Notes: a model not told the origin generated them from the letters alone. Numbered from the stretch's first letter, positions 8,242 through 17,220 are shown. The stretch: DNA of 33,945 bases from Flavobacterium sp. ACAM 123 (GCF_000264055.1 NZ_AJXL01000040.1:1-33945), one strand, 5' to 3'. A program made the numbers and translations.

Positions 8242-8746
8242 GATGTGTTTCGTTTTCGTTAGCTATACTACTATTTTTAACCGCGAGATATTGAATCCAT
8301 TTCTGATCTGCTGTGGCAGCATCAGTATGAACGTAAGGCGTTTGAGGATCTAAGGTGTAATTCGTTTTAAAACCGCAGGCTCGAGATACAAATAGATTTT
8401 CTCGTGCATAATTAAATTTCAGGATGTCCTCGTTTACCAATGCGGGATTAGAATTTCCGGAATTTAGGATAAGACTAAAGGTAGTTACATCTGCATCTGT
8501 TTTCAAGGGAATTGAAACGGTGCTTCCGTTGACTAAATCACTGCCCTTAAAAACAACACCATCTGTCATTCCTTCGCCAGTTATTTTTAAATTCGTCACG
8601 TTTTTTAAAACAGATGAATTCGTAACATCATAGAACGAAATCACTAAGCGGGGAGTGGTAAGGGTATTGGCATCACAGATATCATCTTTCTCACAACTGG
8701 ACAAAGAGTAAACTATCACAAACAGTAACACTATTATTTTTTTCAT
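8225..8746 (-). CDS. DUF6452 lipoprotein
   Basis: This is a 173-residue lipoprotein with a hydrophobic signal and lipobox LSSC (Cys18), followed by EKDDIC. The mature part is beta-rich with RLVISFYD near residue 33 and ARENLFVSRACGFKTNY near 114. These match the flavobacterial DUF6452 family, which is regularly paired with DUF6048, as here, where the two genes overlap by 17 bp. It is probably anchored in the outer or inner membrane facing the periplasm, perhaps working with the DUF6048 protein. The role is unknown. Confidence 0.88.
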   Translation of the reverse strand: MKKIIVLLFVIVYSLSSCEKDDICDANTLTTPRLVISFYDVTNSSVLKNVTNLKITGEGMTDGVVFKGSDLVNGSTVSIPLKTDADVTTFSLILNSGNSNPALVNEDILKFNYARENLFVSRACGFKTNYTLDPQTPYVHTDAATADQKWIQYLAVKNSSIANENETHLEIYF

Positions 8747-8765
8747 ATCTATTCTTAGTGATTAT

Positions 8766-8820
8766 TAATTAGTAAGTAGTAATTAGCACAAAATTGAAAC
8801 TAATTACTTTTTACTAATTA
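8766..8820. terminator. Long AT-rich inverted repeat between rlmD and DUF6452
   Basis: Two 21-nt arms (8766-8786 and 8800-8820) are reverse complements at 19 of 21 positions, with a 13-nt loop. The structure begins 12 bp past the rlmD stop on the minus strand and could terminate or attenuate read-through into DUF6452-DUF6048. Confidence 0.5.
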
Positions 8821-8831
8821 CTAGGGACTAG

Positions 8832-10244
8832 CTATCTTCTCTCTAAAAGAACCACATTCTCTACGTGATGCGTTTGTGGAAACATATCCACAGGACGTAC
8901 GCGAGTTACTTTATATTTCTCATCCATCAAGGCTAGATCGCGGGCTTGTGTAGCCGAGTTACAACTTACATAAACGATTTTTTCAGGAGCAATCTTCATG
9001 ATTTGTTCAATCACGTCTTTGTGCATTCCGTCTCGTGGTGGATCAGTAATTATAACATCAGGTTGTCCGTGTTGTGCAATAAAAGAATCATTAAATACTA
9101 CTTTCATATCTCCTACATAGAACTCACAATTATCAATATCGTTGCGTACTGCATTGGCTTTAGCATCCTTAATAGCATCAGGGACGCTTTCGACACCTAT
9201 TACTTTTTTTGCCTTTTTAGAAACAAACTGAGCAATAGTACCTGTTCCAGTATATAAATCATACACGATTTCATTTCCGGTTAAACCAGCAAAATCTCTC
9301 GTTATTTTATATAATTCATACGCTTGATCTGAATTGGTCTGGTAAAAAGACTTCGCATTAATGCTAAATTTCAAACCTTCCATTTCTTCCAGGATGTAAT
9401 CACGGCCTTTATATAACTTAACATCGGTATCGTACAGCGTATCGTTTGCTTTATTATTGACTACATATTGCAAAGAAGTGATCTGCGGGAACTTCTCATA
9501 TAGATGATTTAAGATTAACTCTCTTTTTTCTTTATCATTTTCAAAAAATTGAATCAACACCATGATTTCTCCAGTAGAAGCCGTGCGTAACATTAAGGTA
9601 CGCAGTAAACCTTCGTGCGCTCTAGGATTAAAGAATGTCAGGCCATTTGCATTAGCAAAATCCGCTACTTCGTTTCTGATTGCGTTTGATGGATCTTCCT
9701 GTAAATGACATTTGTTGATGTCCAATATTTTATCCCACATTTTTGGGATATGAAATCCTAATGCATTTCTATTTCCTAAATCTTCTGTGCTTGCTATTTC
9801 GGCTTCCGTCAACCAACGGCTGTTTGAAAACGAAAATTCCATTTTGTTTCTATAGAAAAACTGTTTTTCTGAACCTAAGATTGGTTCAAATTCAGGAAGT
9901 TCTACTTTTCCTATGCGTTGCAAGTGGTTCAACACTTCATTTTGTTTGTAATACAGTTGTTGGTTGTATTTCATATTTTGCCATTTACAACCGCCACAAA
10001 CACCAAAGTGCTCGCAAATAGGTTCAGTACGGTGTTCTGAATATTCGTGAAAGTGAATCGCTTTTCCTTCGTAGTAGGCCTTACGCTTCTTAAAAGTCTG
10101 CACGTCAACCACATCGCCTGGAACCACATTCGGGATAAAAACTACTTTACCATCAGGAGCCTTCGCTACCGACACTCCTTTTGCACCTGCATCGATGACT
10201 TTTATCTGGTGAAAGACCACCTTATCTGTATTTTTCTTTGCCAT
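8832..10244 (-). CDS. rlmD: 23S rRNA (uracil-1939-C5)-methyltransferase RlmD
   Basis: This is a 470-residue m5U methyltransferase of the RlmD/RumA family. An N-terminal TRAM domain (about residues 8-65) is followed by the 4Fe-4S cysteines C77, C83 and C86 in CEHFGVCGGC and C179 in DINKCHL. The SAM site is VYDLYTGTGTIAQF and the catalytic part includes DPPRDGMH and the nucleophile Cys in YVSCNSATQARDLA. All expected residues are present. It methylates 23S rRNA in the cytoplasm; the exact base (U1939) is from family knowledge, and a tRNA-directed TrmA-type role is less likely because the iron-sulfur cysteines are present. Confidence 0.93.
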   Translation of the reverse strand: MAKKNTDKVVFHQIKVIDAGAKGVSVAKAPDGKVVFIPNVVPGDVVDVQTFKKRKAYYEGKAIHFHEYSEHRTEPICEHFGVCGGCKWQNMKYNQQLYYKQNEVLNHLQRIGKVELPEFEPILGSEKQFFYRNKMEFSFSNSRWLTEAEIASTEDLGNRNALGFHIPKMWDKILDINKCHLQEDPSNAIRNEVADFANANGLTFFNPRAHEGLLRTLMLRTASTGEIMVLIQFFENDKEKRELILNHLYEKFPQITSLQYVVNNKANDTLYDTDVKLYKGRDYILEEMEGLKFSINAKSFYQTNSDQAYELYKITRDFAGLTGNEIVYDLYTGTGTIAQFVSKKAKKVIGVESVPDAIKDAKANAVRNDIDNCEFYVGDMKVVFNDSFIAQHGQPDVIITDPPRDGMHKDVIEQIMKIAPEKIVYVSCNSATQARDLALMDEKYKVTRVRPVDMFPQTHHVENVVLLERR

Positions 10245-10248
10245 GGCG

Positions 10249-10282
10249 CAAAAATAAGCGTTTGTACCTTACTATTTTCAAA
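10249..10282 (-). promoter_or_regulatory. Promoter (TTTG-N22-TATTTTTG) very close to the rlmD start
   Basis: On the minus strand TATTTTTG (10249-10256) matches TAnnTTTG, with TTTG 22 nt upstream (10279-10282), inside the 17-23 spacing reported for Flavobacterium. The box ends only 5 nt before the ATG at 10244, so the transcript would be leaderless or nearly so. Confidence 0.4.
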
Positions 10283-10304
10283 AAGTGATGATTTTTATTT
10301 GAGC

Positions 10305-10450
10305 CTATTCCCGCTTTCCGCTACAAATCCCCAGTTCTTCAAGCAAGATTACTATCCCAGTAAAGGAGCTTCCGTCGGTCGCTCTTTACCGGCAAGTATT
10401 CTAAAGCGTGAAATCCTGCGGGTTTTCCGCTATAATCAGGGGCAAGGGAG
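10305..10450. repeat. Structured GC-rich intergenic element
   Basis: This block is much richer in G and C than its surroundings and has no sensible reading frame. The phrase TTTCCGCTA occurs near both ends (about 10315 and 10424), and C-rich and G-rich flanks (10309-10332, 10438-10450) could pair. Inside, 10360-10369 and 10381-10389 form a 9-bp stem with one bulged G and an 11-nt loop. It resembles a dispersed flavobacterial intergenic repeat I recall from other genomes; a structured RNA is the alternative. Confidence 0.5.
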
Positions 10451-10473
10451 TAGCTTTATTAGTAGGTTCTGAT

Positions 10474-10964
10474 TTAAAAATGATTTTTGCGTTTCATCCA
10501 TTCGTAATTCACAATCGTCACAAAGTAGAAAACCACATCGGCACAAATTTTCCCAACCATAATCCCTATTAATGCTTTACCGTTCAGGATAGGCAGCCAA
10601 TACATACAAAACGAACGGATAAATAAAATATCTCATACTGCAGGATATCCAAATTCCAGCAACACGTTCTGATTAACATAAGCACTTGCCTGAAAGTGGT
10701 CTTTTGTTGTATTGCTTTGTTCTTTTTAGTGCATTTCCAGTAAGCCATGCCCATAATCACGCTGTAAAATGCAAAGTACTCGGCAGATGTTACTTGGTAC
10801 GCTATTGTTAAACTACTAAAAATCCGACTCAATTGCGAAGCCAATAAAGCAGCGGTAGTAGCTGCCAACTCGGCATATTTATAGCGGTCAAACCATTCTT
10901 TTAAACTGTGTTTTAGAAAGTATATTTGCGTTTTCCTACTTAATTCAAAAACAAAACGATACAA
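10474..10964 (-). pseudogene. Decayed flavobacterial membrane-protein gene
   Basis: An open frame from 10964 runs through KHSLKEWFDRYKYAELAATT and AYQVTSAEYFAFYSVIMG to RQVLMLIR, then loses sense near 10669. Adding one base there restores NVLLEFGYPAV, meets a TGA at 10633-10635, and then continues cleanly as DILFIRSFCMYWLPILNGK to YEWMKRKNHF, ending at 10474. The only in-frame start candidate is TTG. So there is at least one frameshift, one nonsense codon and a weak start. I recall intact relatives in Flavobacterium as uncharacterised membrane proteins with an FCMYW motif. This looks like genuine decay, not a new short gene. Confidence 0.75.
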
Positions 10965-11155
10965 AGTTTCGGTTCGGAAACAATAAAATTATTTCTTTAT
11001 CAGAGTCATTAATCTTACTTCTGTATCCTAGGCGCGAGCGTTTCCACAAGGGACACTATTTCGACAAAGAGGCGATTTAAGCATCAATTTTTCCTGTTTT
11101 ATAATTTATGATACTGATGACAAACGTACAATTTAAATCAAGGTCTGTTTATAAA

Positions 11156-12475
11156 TTAAGATTGTGAATATAAAGGTGGGACGTCAGCTTTCTGACGAGG
11201 ACTTTCAACTAAACTTCTGAAATCCCCTCCTGTAGGTTCTTGAAAAATTTCCAGTTGAAATTGAGACATAATAGTTAGTAAATGATCGAAAATATCAGAT
11301 GTGATTACTTCATATTTTTCCCATTCCTTTTCATAAGTGAAACAATAGATTTCTAATGGCATTCCTTTAGAAGTGGGGTCTAATTGTCGCACCATATGCG
11401 TCATATTGCTATTAATCTTAGGATTTGAAAGAATGTAGTTTTCAGCATAAACTCTAAAAACACCAATATTAGTAAGACTTTTAATATTAACCGGATTAGA
11501 TTCATTATCAATTAATGCAGAATTAGATTTTTTAATTTCTTTTTCTTTTTGAACGATGTAGTCTCGTATAAGCGCATATTTTTTAAACTGTTCCAGCATT
11601 TGATCATCACAAAAACAAAAACTACTGACCTTAAGATAAATGGCCCTTTTTATTCTACGCCCGCCTGAATTGCTCATCCCGCGCCAGTTTTTAAAGGAAT
11701 CAGTAATGAATGCATAGGTAGGAATCGTGGTGATTGTCTTGTCCCAGTTCTGGACTTTAACCGTACTTAAATTGATGGACATTACATCACCATCGGCATC
11801 ATATTTTGGCATGGCAATCCAATCGCCCACGCGCACCATGTCATATACAGACATTTGGATGCTAGCCACAAAACCTAAAATAGTGTCTTTGAAAATTAAT
11901 AATAAAATAGCGGTCATGGCTCCCATGGCTCCCAGAAAGTAAAAAGGACTCTTTCCTAAAAGTAATGACAAAATGAGAATTCCGCCGATGAAATACACCA
12001 TAATATTCAGGACTTGAATGTAGCTCGTGATGGGTTTGCCTTTAAACACAGGAGATTTAGACAGAATATCATCAAAAACCGCAAGCAAAGCAATAATCGT
12101 CCAGATGATGACTAATAGAATTATAATCATCGCCGATGTAACGATATAATTTGAGAGTATTGGATATTCTCGTAAAATGGAAGGCACTGCAAAAATCACA
12201 AGAAGTGCTGGAATTATATAAGAGAGCTTATCAAATATTTTTTTCTCGATTAAAATGTCGTCCCAAGTCATCTTACTTTTTAAAAATAGTTTGTGTATTG
12301 TATCAACAATTAATTTTTTAGTTAAAATCCAAGCGACAAAACAGATAACAATTAAACCAACAATGAATATTGGTATATTAATGTAATCGGCAACTTGAGA
12401 GTCTATATTAAAAAAGTCAGTTAACCATTTAGTGCTGAGTTGTATAGAGAGGTATTTTTCTTCGGGTAGAATCAT
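11156..12475 (-). CDS. YbdG-like mechanosensitive ion channel
   Basis: This is a 439-residue MscS-superfamily channel. Five hydrophobic segments occupy about residues 28-200, then comes the beta domain GDWIAMPKYDADGDVMSI, followed by TVKVQNWDKTITTIPTYAF and FKNWRGMSNSGGRRIKR. This set is very like E. coli YbdG (MscM-type, 415 residues), which opens under membrane tension and relieves mild hypo-osmotic stress. It sits in the inner membrane. A well-formed promoter lies just upstream, and the gene is flanked by non-coding DNA, so it is probably monocistronic. The pore helix itself (ILLLIFKDTILGFVASIQM) is intact. Confidence 0.92.
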   Translation of the reverse strand: MILPEEKYLSIQLSTKWLTDFFNIDSQVADYINIPIFIVGLIVICFVAWILTKKLIVDTIHKLFLKSKMTWDDILIEKKIFDKLSYIIPALLVIFAVPSILREYPILSNYIVTSAMIIILLVIIWTIIALLAVFDDILSKSPVFKGKPITSYIQVLNIMVYFIGGILILSLLLGKSPFYFLGAMGAMTAILLLIFKDTILGFVASIQMSVYDMVRVGDWIAMPKYDADGDVMSINLSTVKVQNWDKTITTIPTYAFITDSFKNWRGMSNSGGRRIKRAIYLKVSSFCFCDDQMLEQFKKYALIRDYIVQKEKEIKKSNSALIDNESNPVNIKSLTNIGVFRVYAENYILSNPKINSNMTHMVRQLDPTSKGMPLEIYCFTYEKEWEKYEVITSDIFDHLLTIMSQFQLEIFQEPTGGDFRSLVESPRQKADVPPLYSQS

Positions 12476-12847
12476 TTTTTAAATTTGTTTGGTGCAAAGG
12501 TAACATTCACAATTGACAACAAGAATAGAACTTAAGTATTGGCTTTTTCTTAACAGAGGATTTTTCTGTGTTTTACCTTGTAGTTTTCATTACACTGTAA
12601 ATGGGCAGGAAGGCATCAAGTTTAAGTCAATTAGAATGGTTAATCGCTTTCAACTTCTAACTTTAGTGCATTAGCAACTACTCGACATGTCTTTTAATTG
12701 AAGAGGGAAGAGAATACTTACGAAGTCGGGATACTTAGCAGAGTAGTATTGATTTTTGGTTTAAAAGCTAATTAATTTGATAAGCTTTGATACGTCTTTG
12801 AGATATTACTATTTACTCAATCAAAAGTCAATACCAGTTTTACCTCA
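12476..12847. other. Intergenic region with no supported gene
   Basis: Apart from the promoter at 12495-12522, this stretch holds no convincing gene. A minus-strand fragment around 12640-12690 reads CRVVANALKLEVESD before a stop and may be a scrap of an old gene, but I cannot assign it. Confidence 0.5.
12495..12522 (-). promoter_or_regulatory. Promoter TTG-N17-TACCTTTG for the mechanosensitive channel
   Basis: The minus strand has TTG (12520-12522), a 17-nt spacer and TACCTTTG (12495-12502). This is a full match to the flavobacterial TTG-N17-23-TAnnTTTG promoter. The predicted transcript would start near 12488, about 13 nt before the ATG. Confidence 0.6.
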
Positions 12848-14377
12848 TTAATTAATTGCTTTGAATTGTTTCATCTCTTGTAATGGTTCGATCGCATTGT
12901 AATCTTTCCATATCTTAGGATCATAGGATTTGATCGTTATAAATTTAAAATCGGTTTCTTTTATTTTTTCAATTGCCTCTGCCGTTGTTGTAGAACGAGA
13001 CATATTAAGGAATTCTGTTTTGTTGCTCGTATTGGCTTCCATTTTTAAATCAAGAGAAAGCACATCTTTGTCGCTACTTGTTAATTCTATAAATTTTAGA
13101 GGACGGTTTAAATAAAAGTAATTTCCTGTTTCAATAGCGGCATATTGCATATAATAGCTGTCGTCATTGGCTTTTTTCTTGTAGGTAATTGTTCCCTTAC
13201 TGACATTCTCTGAAACTTTAATTCCCAAAAGAAACTTCATATTGAAATTATTCAACTTCTCGCCTTCCTCTAAAATGTAATCAGTTCTCAGGATGGCGTA
13301 ATCTGTTTCAGAAATATATAATTTACCCACATACATGGCTTTGCTTTTTCGAGGTTTAAAAGTAAGAACGTAAGCAAATTCATTTTCATTAGTGTAAGTC
13401 GTACCTTCAAAAGTATAGTCATACAGCTCTGGTTTTTGTATAAAATCAAACTTCTTGTTGTTTAACAAATTGGTTTGATACATAAAGCTGCTAAGGTTAC
13501 TTTTTGTAGCAGTTAACTGACTGTCTATTTCTATGTCAATACCTTTGTTTTTCTTTTTATTGAAGTCTTTACGTAACGAAATCGTATCTCTTGATCCAAA
13601 AAGTCCACTTTTTGCGCGATAATATTTAGTGGAGTCTAAGTGTTGTAACATCATATTCATAGCTGTTTTTTCTAAATCGTCTAGGGACGTAGACTCTCCT
13701 TCATTTTTTAAGACAGTAGCTTTTAAAACAGCTAGTTTGGAGGTAAACACAAACTTATCAGCTTTTTTGGTTTTAACCGAATAGTAGTTACAAAGAATAT
13801 CGGTAAATGATAACGGCGGATGCGATATTAATTTTTTAGAAAAACCCTGCAAGTCATTGTTGATTTTTGATAATGCTTGCTTACTAAAACCAGTTGATTC
13901 GTTAATTTCTACATCGATTATGGAAGGATTAAAATAATTAGAGGTTCTGTAAAAGAACATTTCTTTTGACCCTTTTTCGCCAGTGGTATAATTACGGCTC
14001 AAGTTGGCTTTTACATTTGCCATAATCTCATATGGATTGGGTTTTATATTGGATACAGCAACATCATTTAGTTGAAAAACACCAGGTGCCAGTTTAATGC
14101 TATAATCAAGTCTTTTTAATTCGGCGACGGTCAATTGCTGATTAACATAACCCAAATAGGAAACTGTAAGTAGGGTTTCGTCCTGACTGTTGTTTTCTGA
14201 GAGCGTAAAATAGCCTTCACCATTAGACACCAAATTTTCAGATTCGTTTACCTTAATATTAGCATACGGAATACTTTCCCCAGTTGCGGAATCAATGATT
14301 TTACCCTTTATGTTTTGAGCAACTCCTAGCTGAAAAAGGAATACAATGAAAAAAAAACTAATTAAAATTTGCTTCAT
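12848..14377 (-). CDS. Secreted carboxypeptidase-regulatory-like domain protein
   Basis: This is a 509-residue exported protein. A signal peptide (about residues 1-20, ending VAQ) is followed by a CarboxypepD_reg-like beta-sandwich at about 22-105 (IKGKIIDSATGESIPYANIK ... VSYLGYVNQQL), a domain common at the N-termini of Bacteroidota outer-membrane proteins. The rest is a beta-rich region (about 110-495) of a type often seen with this domain; it includes YEIMANVKANLSRNY and SYYMQYAAIETGNYFYLNR. No TonB plug or barrel signature is visible, so it is not a SusC-type receptor. The substrate and role are unknown. It is divergent from cocE-type gene at 14680. Confidence 0.85.
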   Translation of the reverse strand: MKQILISFFFIVFLFQLGVAQNIKGKIIDSATGESIPYANIKVNESENLVSNGEGYFTLSENNSQDETLLTVSYLGYVNQQLTVAELKRLDYSIKLAPGVFQLNDVAVSNIKPNPYEIMANVKANLSRNYTTGEKGSKEMFFYRTSNYFNPSIIDVEINESTGFSKQALSKINNDLQGFSKKLISHPPLSFTDILCNYYSVKTKKADKFVFTSKLAVLKATVLKNEGESTSLDDLEKTAMNMMLQHLDSTKYYRAKSGLFGSRDTISLRKDFNKKKNKGIDIEIDSQLTATKSNLSSFMYQTNLLNNKKFDFIQKPELYDYTFEGTTYTNENEFAYVLTFKPRKSKAMYVGKLYISETDYAILRTDYILEEGEKLNNFNMKFLLGIKVSENVSKGTITYKKKANDDSYYMQYAAIETGNYFYLNRPLKFIELTSSDKDVLSLDLKMEANTSNKTEFLNMSRSTTTAEAIEKIKETDFKFITIKSYDPKIWKDYNAIEPLQEMKQFKAIN

Positions 14378-14465
14378 TTTGTTAAAATATTTGATTGTAT
14401 TAATTATTATGATTGCCTTTAAATACTAATTGAGTTTTAAGATAAAATTCATTTTTTCTATTTTT

Positions 14466-14492
14466 CAAATATAAAGGTTATTAGATTATCAA
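14466..14492 (-). promoter_or_regulatory. Promoter candidate TTG-N16-TATATTTG
   Basis: TATATTTG on the minus strand (14466-14473) matches TAnnTTTG exactly; TTG lies 16 nt upstream (14490-14492), one base short of the usual spacing. It would drive the carboxypeptidase-regulatory-like gene with a leader of about 80 nt. The remaining 14493-14679 is AT-rich with no gene. Confidence 0.4.
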
Positions 14493-14679
14493 TCAGAGCG
14501 TAATTACTAATTTATTGTTAATTTTCTTACGAAATTAAAATTCAGATTTACCTTTAAAAACAAAACTCAGCAGTTGCAATAGTAATGCTGAAAATGTTGA
14601 AAGTAAAATTTTTTAATCTAAATTTTATATTAGGATTAAACGTAATACATTTACCGTTCTATAATTAGCTTTTATTTAA

Positions 14680-16527
14680 ATGAAAAAACTATTACTTATT
14701 GCGATTTTCGCAATTACCGCAGGTGTTTTTGCTCAAGATAACACTCCAAGCACTGTTAGCGAGAATTACACTAAGAAAGAAGTGCACATTAAAATGCGTG
14801 ATGGAGTATCTCTTTATACCGCCATCTACACGCCCAAAGACCATTCTAAAAAATACCCAATGATCATGCAGCGCACGCCTTACAGTTGCGCGCCTTATGG
14901 TGCTGACCAATTCAAGAAAAGCATTGGCCCTAGCGAAACCATGATGAAAGAAGGTTACATTGTTGTGTATCAAGATGTACGCGGGCGCTGGATGAGTGAT
15001 GGTTTGTATGACAATATGAGAGCGTACATTCCTAATAAAAAATCAAAAACAGATGTTGATGAAGCTTCGGATACGTATGATACTATTGATTGGTTAGTTA
15101 AAAATACAGACTATAACAATGGAAATGTGGGAATCTGGGGAATTTCGTACCCTGGGTTTTATGCAACTTACTCCTTATTGAGTAGGCATCCTGCATTGAA
15201 AGCCGTTTCGCCTCAGGCGTGTATCAGCGATTTTTTCTTTGATGATTTTCACCATAACGGAGCCTATTTATTGAGCTATTGGAAAGCGACACCTCTTTTT
15301 GGTATTCAAAAATCAGAACGCACAACTACAGATTGGTACAAATTTCCCGACTTGGGAACCAAAGACGATTATCAGTTTTTTATGAATGCGGGACCTTTGT
15401 CTAACTTGGACGCGTTTTATGGAAAAGACAATGAATTTTGGCTACAGCTAAAAGACCATTCCAGTTACGATGATTTCTGGCAAAAAAGAGGCATTCTCCA
15501 ACATTTAAATGATATCAAGCCCGCGGTAATGACTGTAGGAGGTTGGTTTGACGCCGAGGATTTATACGGTCCTTTAAACACCTACCAGACGATAGAGAAA
15601 ACCAGCAAGAACTACAATACTATTGTTATGGGACCCTGGAGTCATGGAGACTGGGCAAGAAATGGAGCCAAAGCAGTTATTGGAAACATAAACTTTGGAG
15701 ATAGTATTTCAGGTTTCTTTCAAAAAAATATTGAAGCCCGCTTTTTCCACCATTTCTTAAAAGACAATGGAAAAGGAGAAAACCAACTACCGGAGGCTTA
15801 TGTTTTTGACACGGGAACCAAAAACTGGAAAACCTATAATGTTTGGCCACCTAAAAATGCAGCAAAAGAAAGCTTTTATTTAGTACAGGATAAAATAATG
15901 GCTGGGTCAGTAAACGACGGCGAGTTTCAAGAGTTTATTAGTGACCCTAAAAAGCCAGTTCCTTTTACAGAAGACATCAATCAAAAAGGAATTACACCAA
16001 GAAAATACATGACGGATGACCAGCGTTTTGCGGCACGACGTCCAGATGTGTTGGTGTATGAAACCGAAGTTTTAAAGGATAATATGACGTTAGCCGGCGA
16101 TATCGTAGCACAATTGCAGGTTTCGACTTCAGGAACGGATGCGGATTGGATTGTAAAAGTAATTGATGTTTTCCCTAATGATGAACCGGAAACGGTTGAG
16201 GTAGCACCTTACTTAAAGATGAGTAATTACCACATGATGGTACGAAGCGAAGTGATGCGCGGTCGTTTTAGAAATAGTTTTTCTAAACCAGAACCTTTTG
16301 TGGCTAACGAGAAGACAGCGGTAAACATCAAGCTACAAGATGTTATGCATACGTTCAAGAAAGGTCATAAAATCCAAATCCAAATTCAAAGTACTTGGTT
16401 TCCTTTAATTGATTTGAATCCGCAAACTTTTGTAGACAATATCTTTTATGCAAAAAAAGAAGATTTTAAAAAGCAAACACATCGCGTGTATGCGGATTCT
16501 AAAATTATATTTTCTGTTGTGAAATAA
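14680..16527 (+). CDS. Secreted CocE/NonD family hydrolase (X-Pro dipeptidyl-peptidase S15 type)
   Basis: This is a 615-residue alpha/beta-hydrolase with a signal peptide (MKKLLLIAIFAITAGVFAQ), so it is periplasmic or exported. The peptidase S15 domain opens with VHIKMRDGVSLYTAIYTP; the nucleophile is Ser156 in GISYPG, the acid is probably Asp291 in GGWFDAEDLYGP, and His322 is in GPWSHGDWAR. A C-terminal jelly-roll domain (about 395-610, with SGTDADWIVKVIDVFP) is standard for CocE and glutaryl-7-ACA acylase relatives. It hydrolyses an ester or amide; the true substrate (acyl dipeptide, ester or beta-lactam side chain) is not predictable. The ATG and length are normal. Confidence 0.92.
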   Translation: MKKLLLIAIFAITAGVFAQDNTPSTVSENYTKKEVHIKMRDGVSLYTAIYTPKDHSKKYPMIMQRTPYSCAPYGADQFKKSIGPSETMMKEGYIVVYQDVRGRWMSDGLYDNMRAYIPNKKSKTDVDEASDTYDTIDWLVKNTDYNNGNVGIWGISYPGFYATYSLLSRHPALKAVSPQACISDFFFDDFHHNGAYLLSYWKATPLFGIQKSERTTTDWYKFPDLGTKDDYQFFMNAGPLSNLDAFYGKDNEFWLQLKDHSSYDDFWQKRGILQHLNDIKPAVMTVGGWFDAEDLYGPLNTYQTIEKTSKNYNTIVMGPWSHGDWARNGAKAVIGNINFGDSISGFFQKNIEARFFHHFLKDNGKGENQLPEAYVFDTGTKNWKTYNVWPPKNAAKESFYLVQDKIMAGSVNDGEFQEFISDPKKPVPFTEDINQKGITPRKYMTDDQRFAARRPDVLVYETEVLKDNMTLAGDIVAQLQVSTSGTDADWIVKVIDVFPNDEPETVEVAPYLKMSNYHMMVRSEVMRGRFRNSFSKPEPFVANEKTAVNIKLQDVMHTFKKGHKIQIQIQSTWFPLIDLNPQTFVDNIFYAKKEDFKKQTHRVYADSKIIFSVVK

Positions 16528-16625
16528 GACCAAACGAATTTATGTTTTAGTTCTCCCGATAGATCTCAAGAGCATTGCGAGATGATACTAATAGCCCGTG
16601 CCCATTTTTCGGCATAATATGAATA

Positions 16626-16646
16626 GAGTACAATGCAGTTGTACTC
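16626..16646. other. Perfect short hairpin downstream of the hydrolase gene
   Basis: GAGTACAA and TTGTACTC pair perfectly around a 5-nt loop, about 100 nt past the hydrolase stop. No T-run follows, so it is more likely an RNA-stabilising or protein-binding element than a terminator. Confidence 0.3.
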
Positions 16647-16690
16647 CATTGAATATGCAATCGGTATAACTACACTACTTTAAAAATAAA

Positions 16691-16720
16691 AACCCAATTC
16701 TATATAGTAGCGATTGGGTT
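16691..16720 (+). terminator. Terminator-like hairpin after the hydrolase gene
   Basis: AACCCAAT and ATTGGGTT form an 8-bp stem with a 14-nt loop, followed by GTTGTTTTAT. It lies about 165 nt after the hydrolase stop and just beyond the end of the decayed rraA on the other strand, so it could serve either direction. Confidence 0.5.
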
Positions 16721-16753
16721 GTTGTTTTATAGTCATAGGTATTTTGACTTGTT

Positions 16754-17180
16754 TTAATAATTTAGTGTCATTTTCATGCATTTATAGGAGCCCTTATCTG
16801 AAACAAAACTAGTACTTCCAAATTTATCTGGAATAGCTATTTTAACTATATTACGCTTCGCGCTTTTAACAAGAGAAATGTATAATACTTTTACACTTAT
16901 CTTTATTGAGCTAATAATTTTTAGAAATTATTTTGTGTTGCCAGAGTAGCTAAGCGACCTGCTATTAACGCAAAAGCTAAAGAGGCATAATCATCAATTA
17001 CAAGTACTTTACCTTTTCCTTCGGACTCTAGTCAGTTGCGCACTAATAAGCTGCTTTCAAACAATTTTATCGTCGTAATTTTCCTGAAAAGACTTTTTTG
17101 TTACCAAAATGATTAAAAATAGGATCCACACAACTAAGAAGTGTTTCATATTCAACCCAAAGTTCTGCTGTTGTAAACAT
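16754..17180 (-). pseudogene. rraA: Decayed rraA (RraA-family) gene
   Basis: Three frames together give a recognisable RraA protein. From the ATG at 17180 the first frame reads PIFNHFGNKKVFSGK, then stops at TAA 17067-17069. A one-base shift near 17077 gives TTIKLFESSLLVRN, a TGA at 17032-17034, then LESEGKGKVLVIDD and IAGRLATLATQNNF, ending in TAA at 16921. After loss of about 15-20 residues (the usual NGCIRD region), a third frame reads KSAKRNIVKIAIPDKFGST. Intact family members are about 160 residues and act either as RNase E regulators or as 4-hydroxy-4-methyl-2-oxoglutarate/oxaloacetate aldolases. The missing part includes the conserved Arg-Asp of the active site, so no function can remain. 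Confidence 0.8.
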
Positions 17181-17220
17181 ATTTGCAAGTAGTGATTTTA
17201 GGAGCTATTTTTAAGGAAAT

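Noticed and set aside
10047..10472. Plus-strand open frame of 141 residues
   Set aside because: It covers the rlmD N-terminus in antisense and runs into the structured non-coding element; no protein features.
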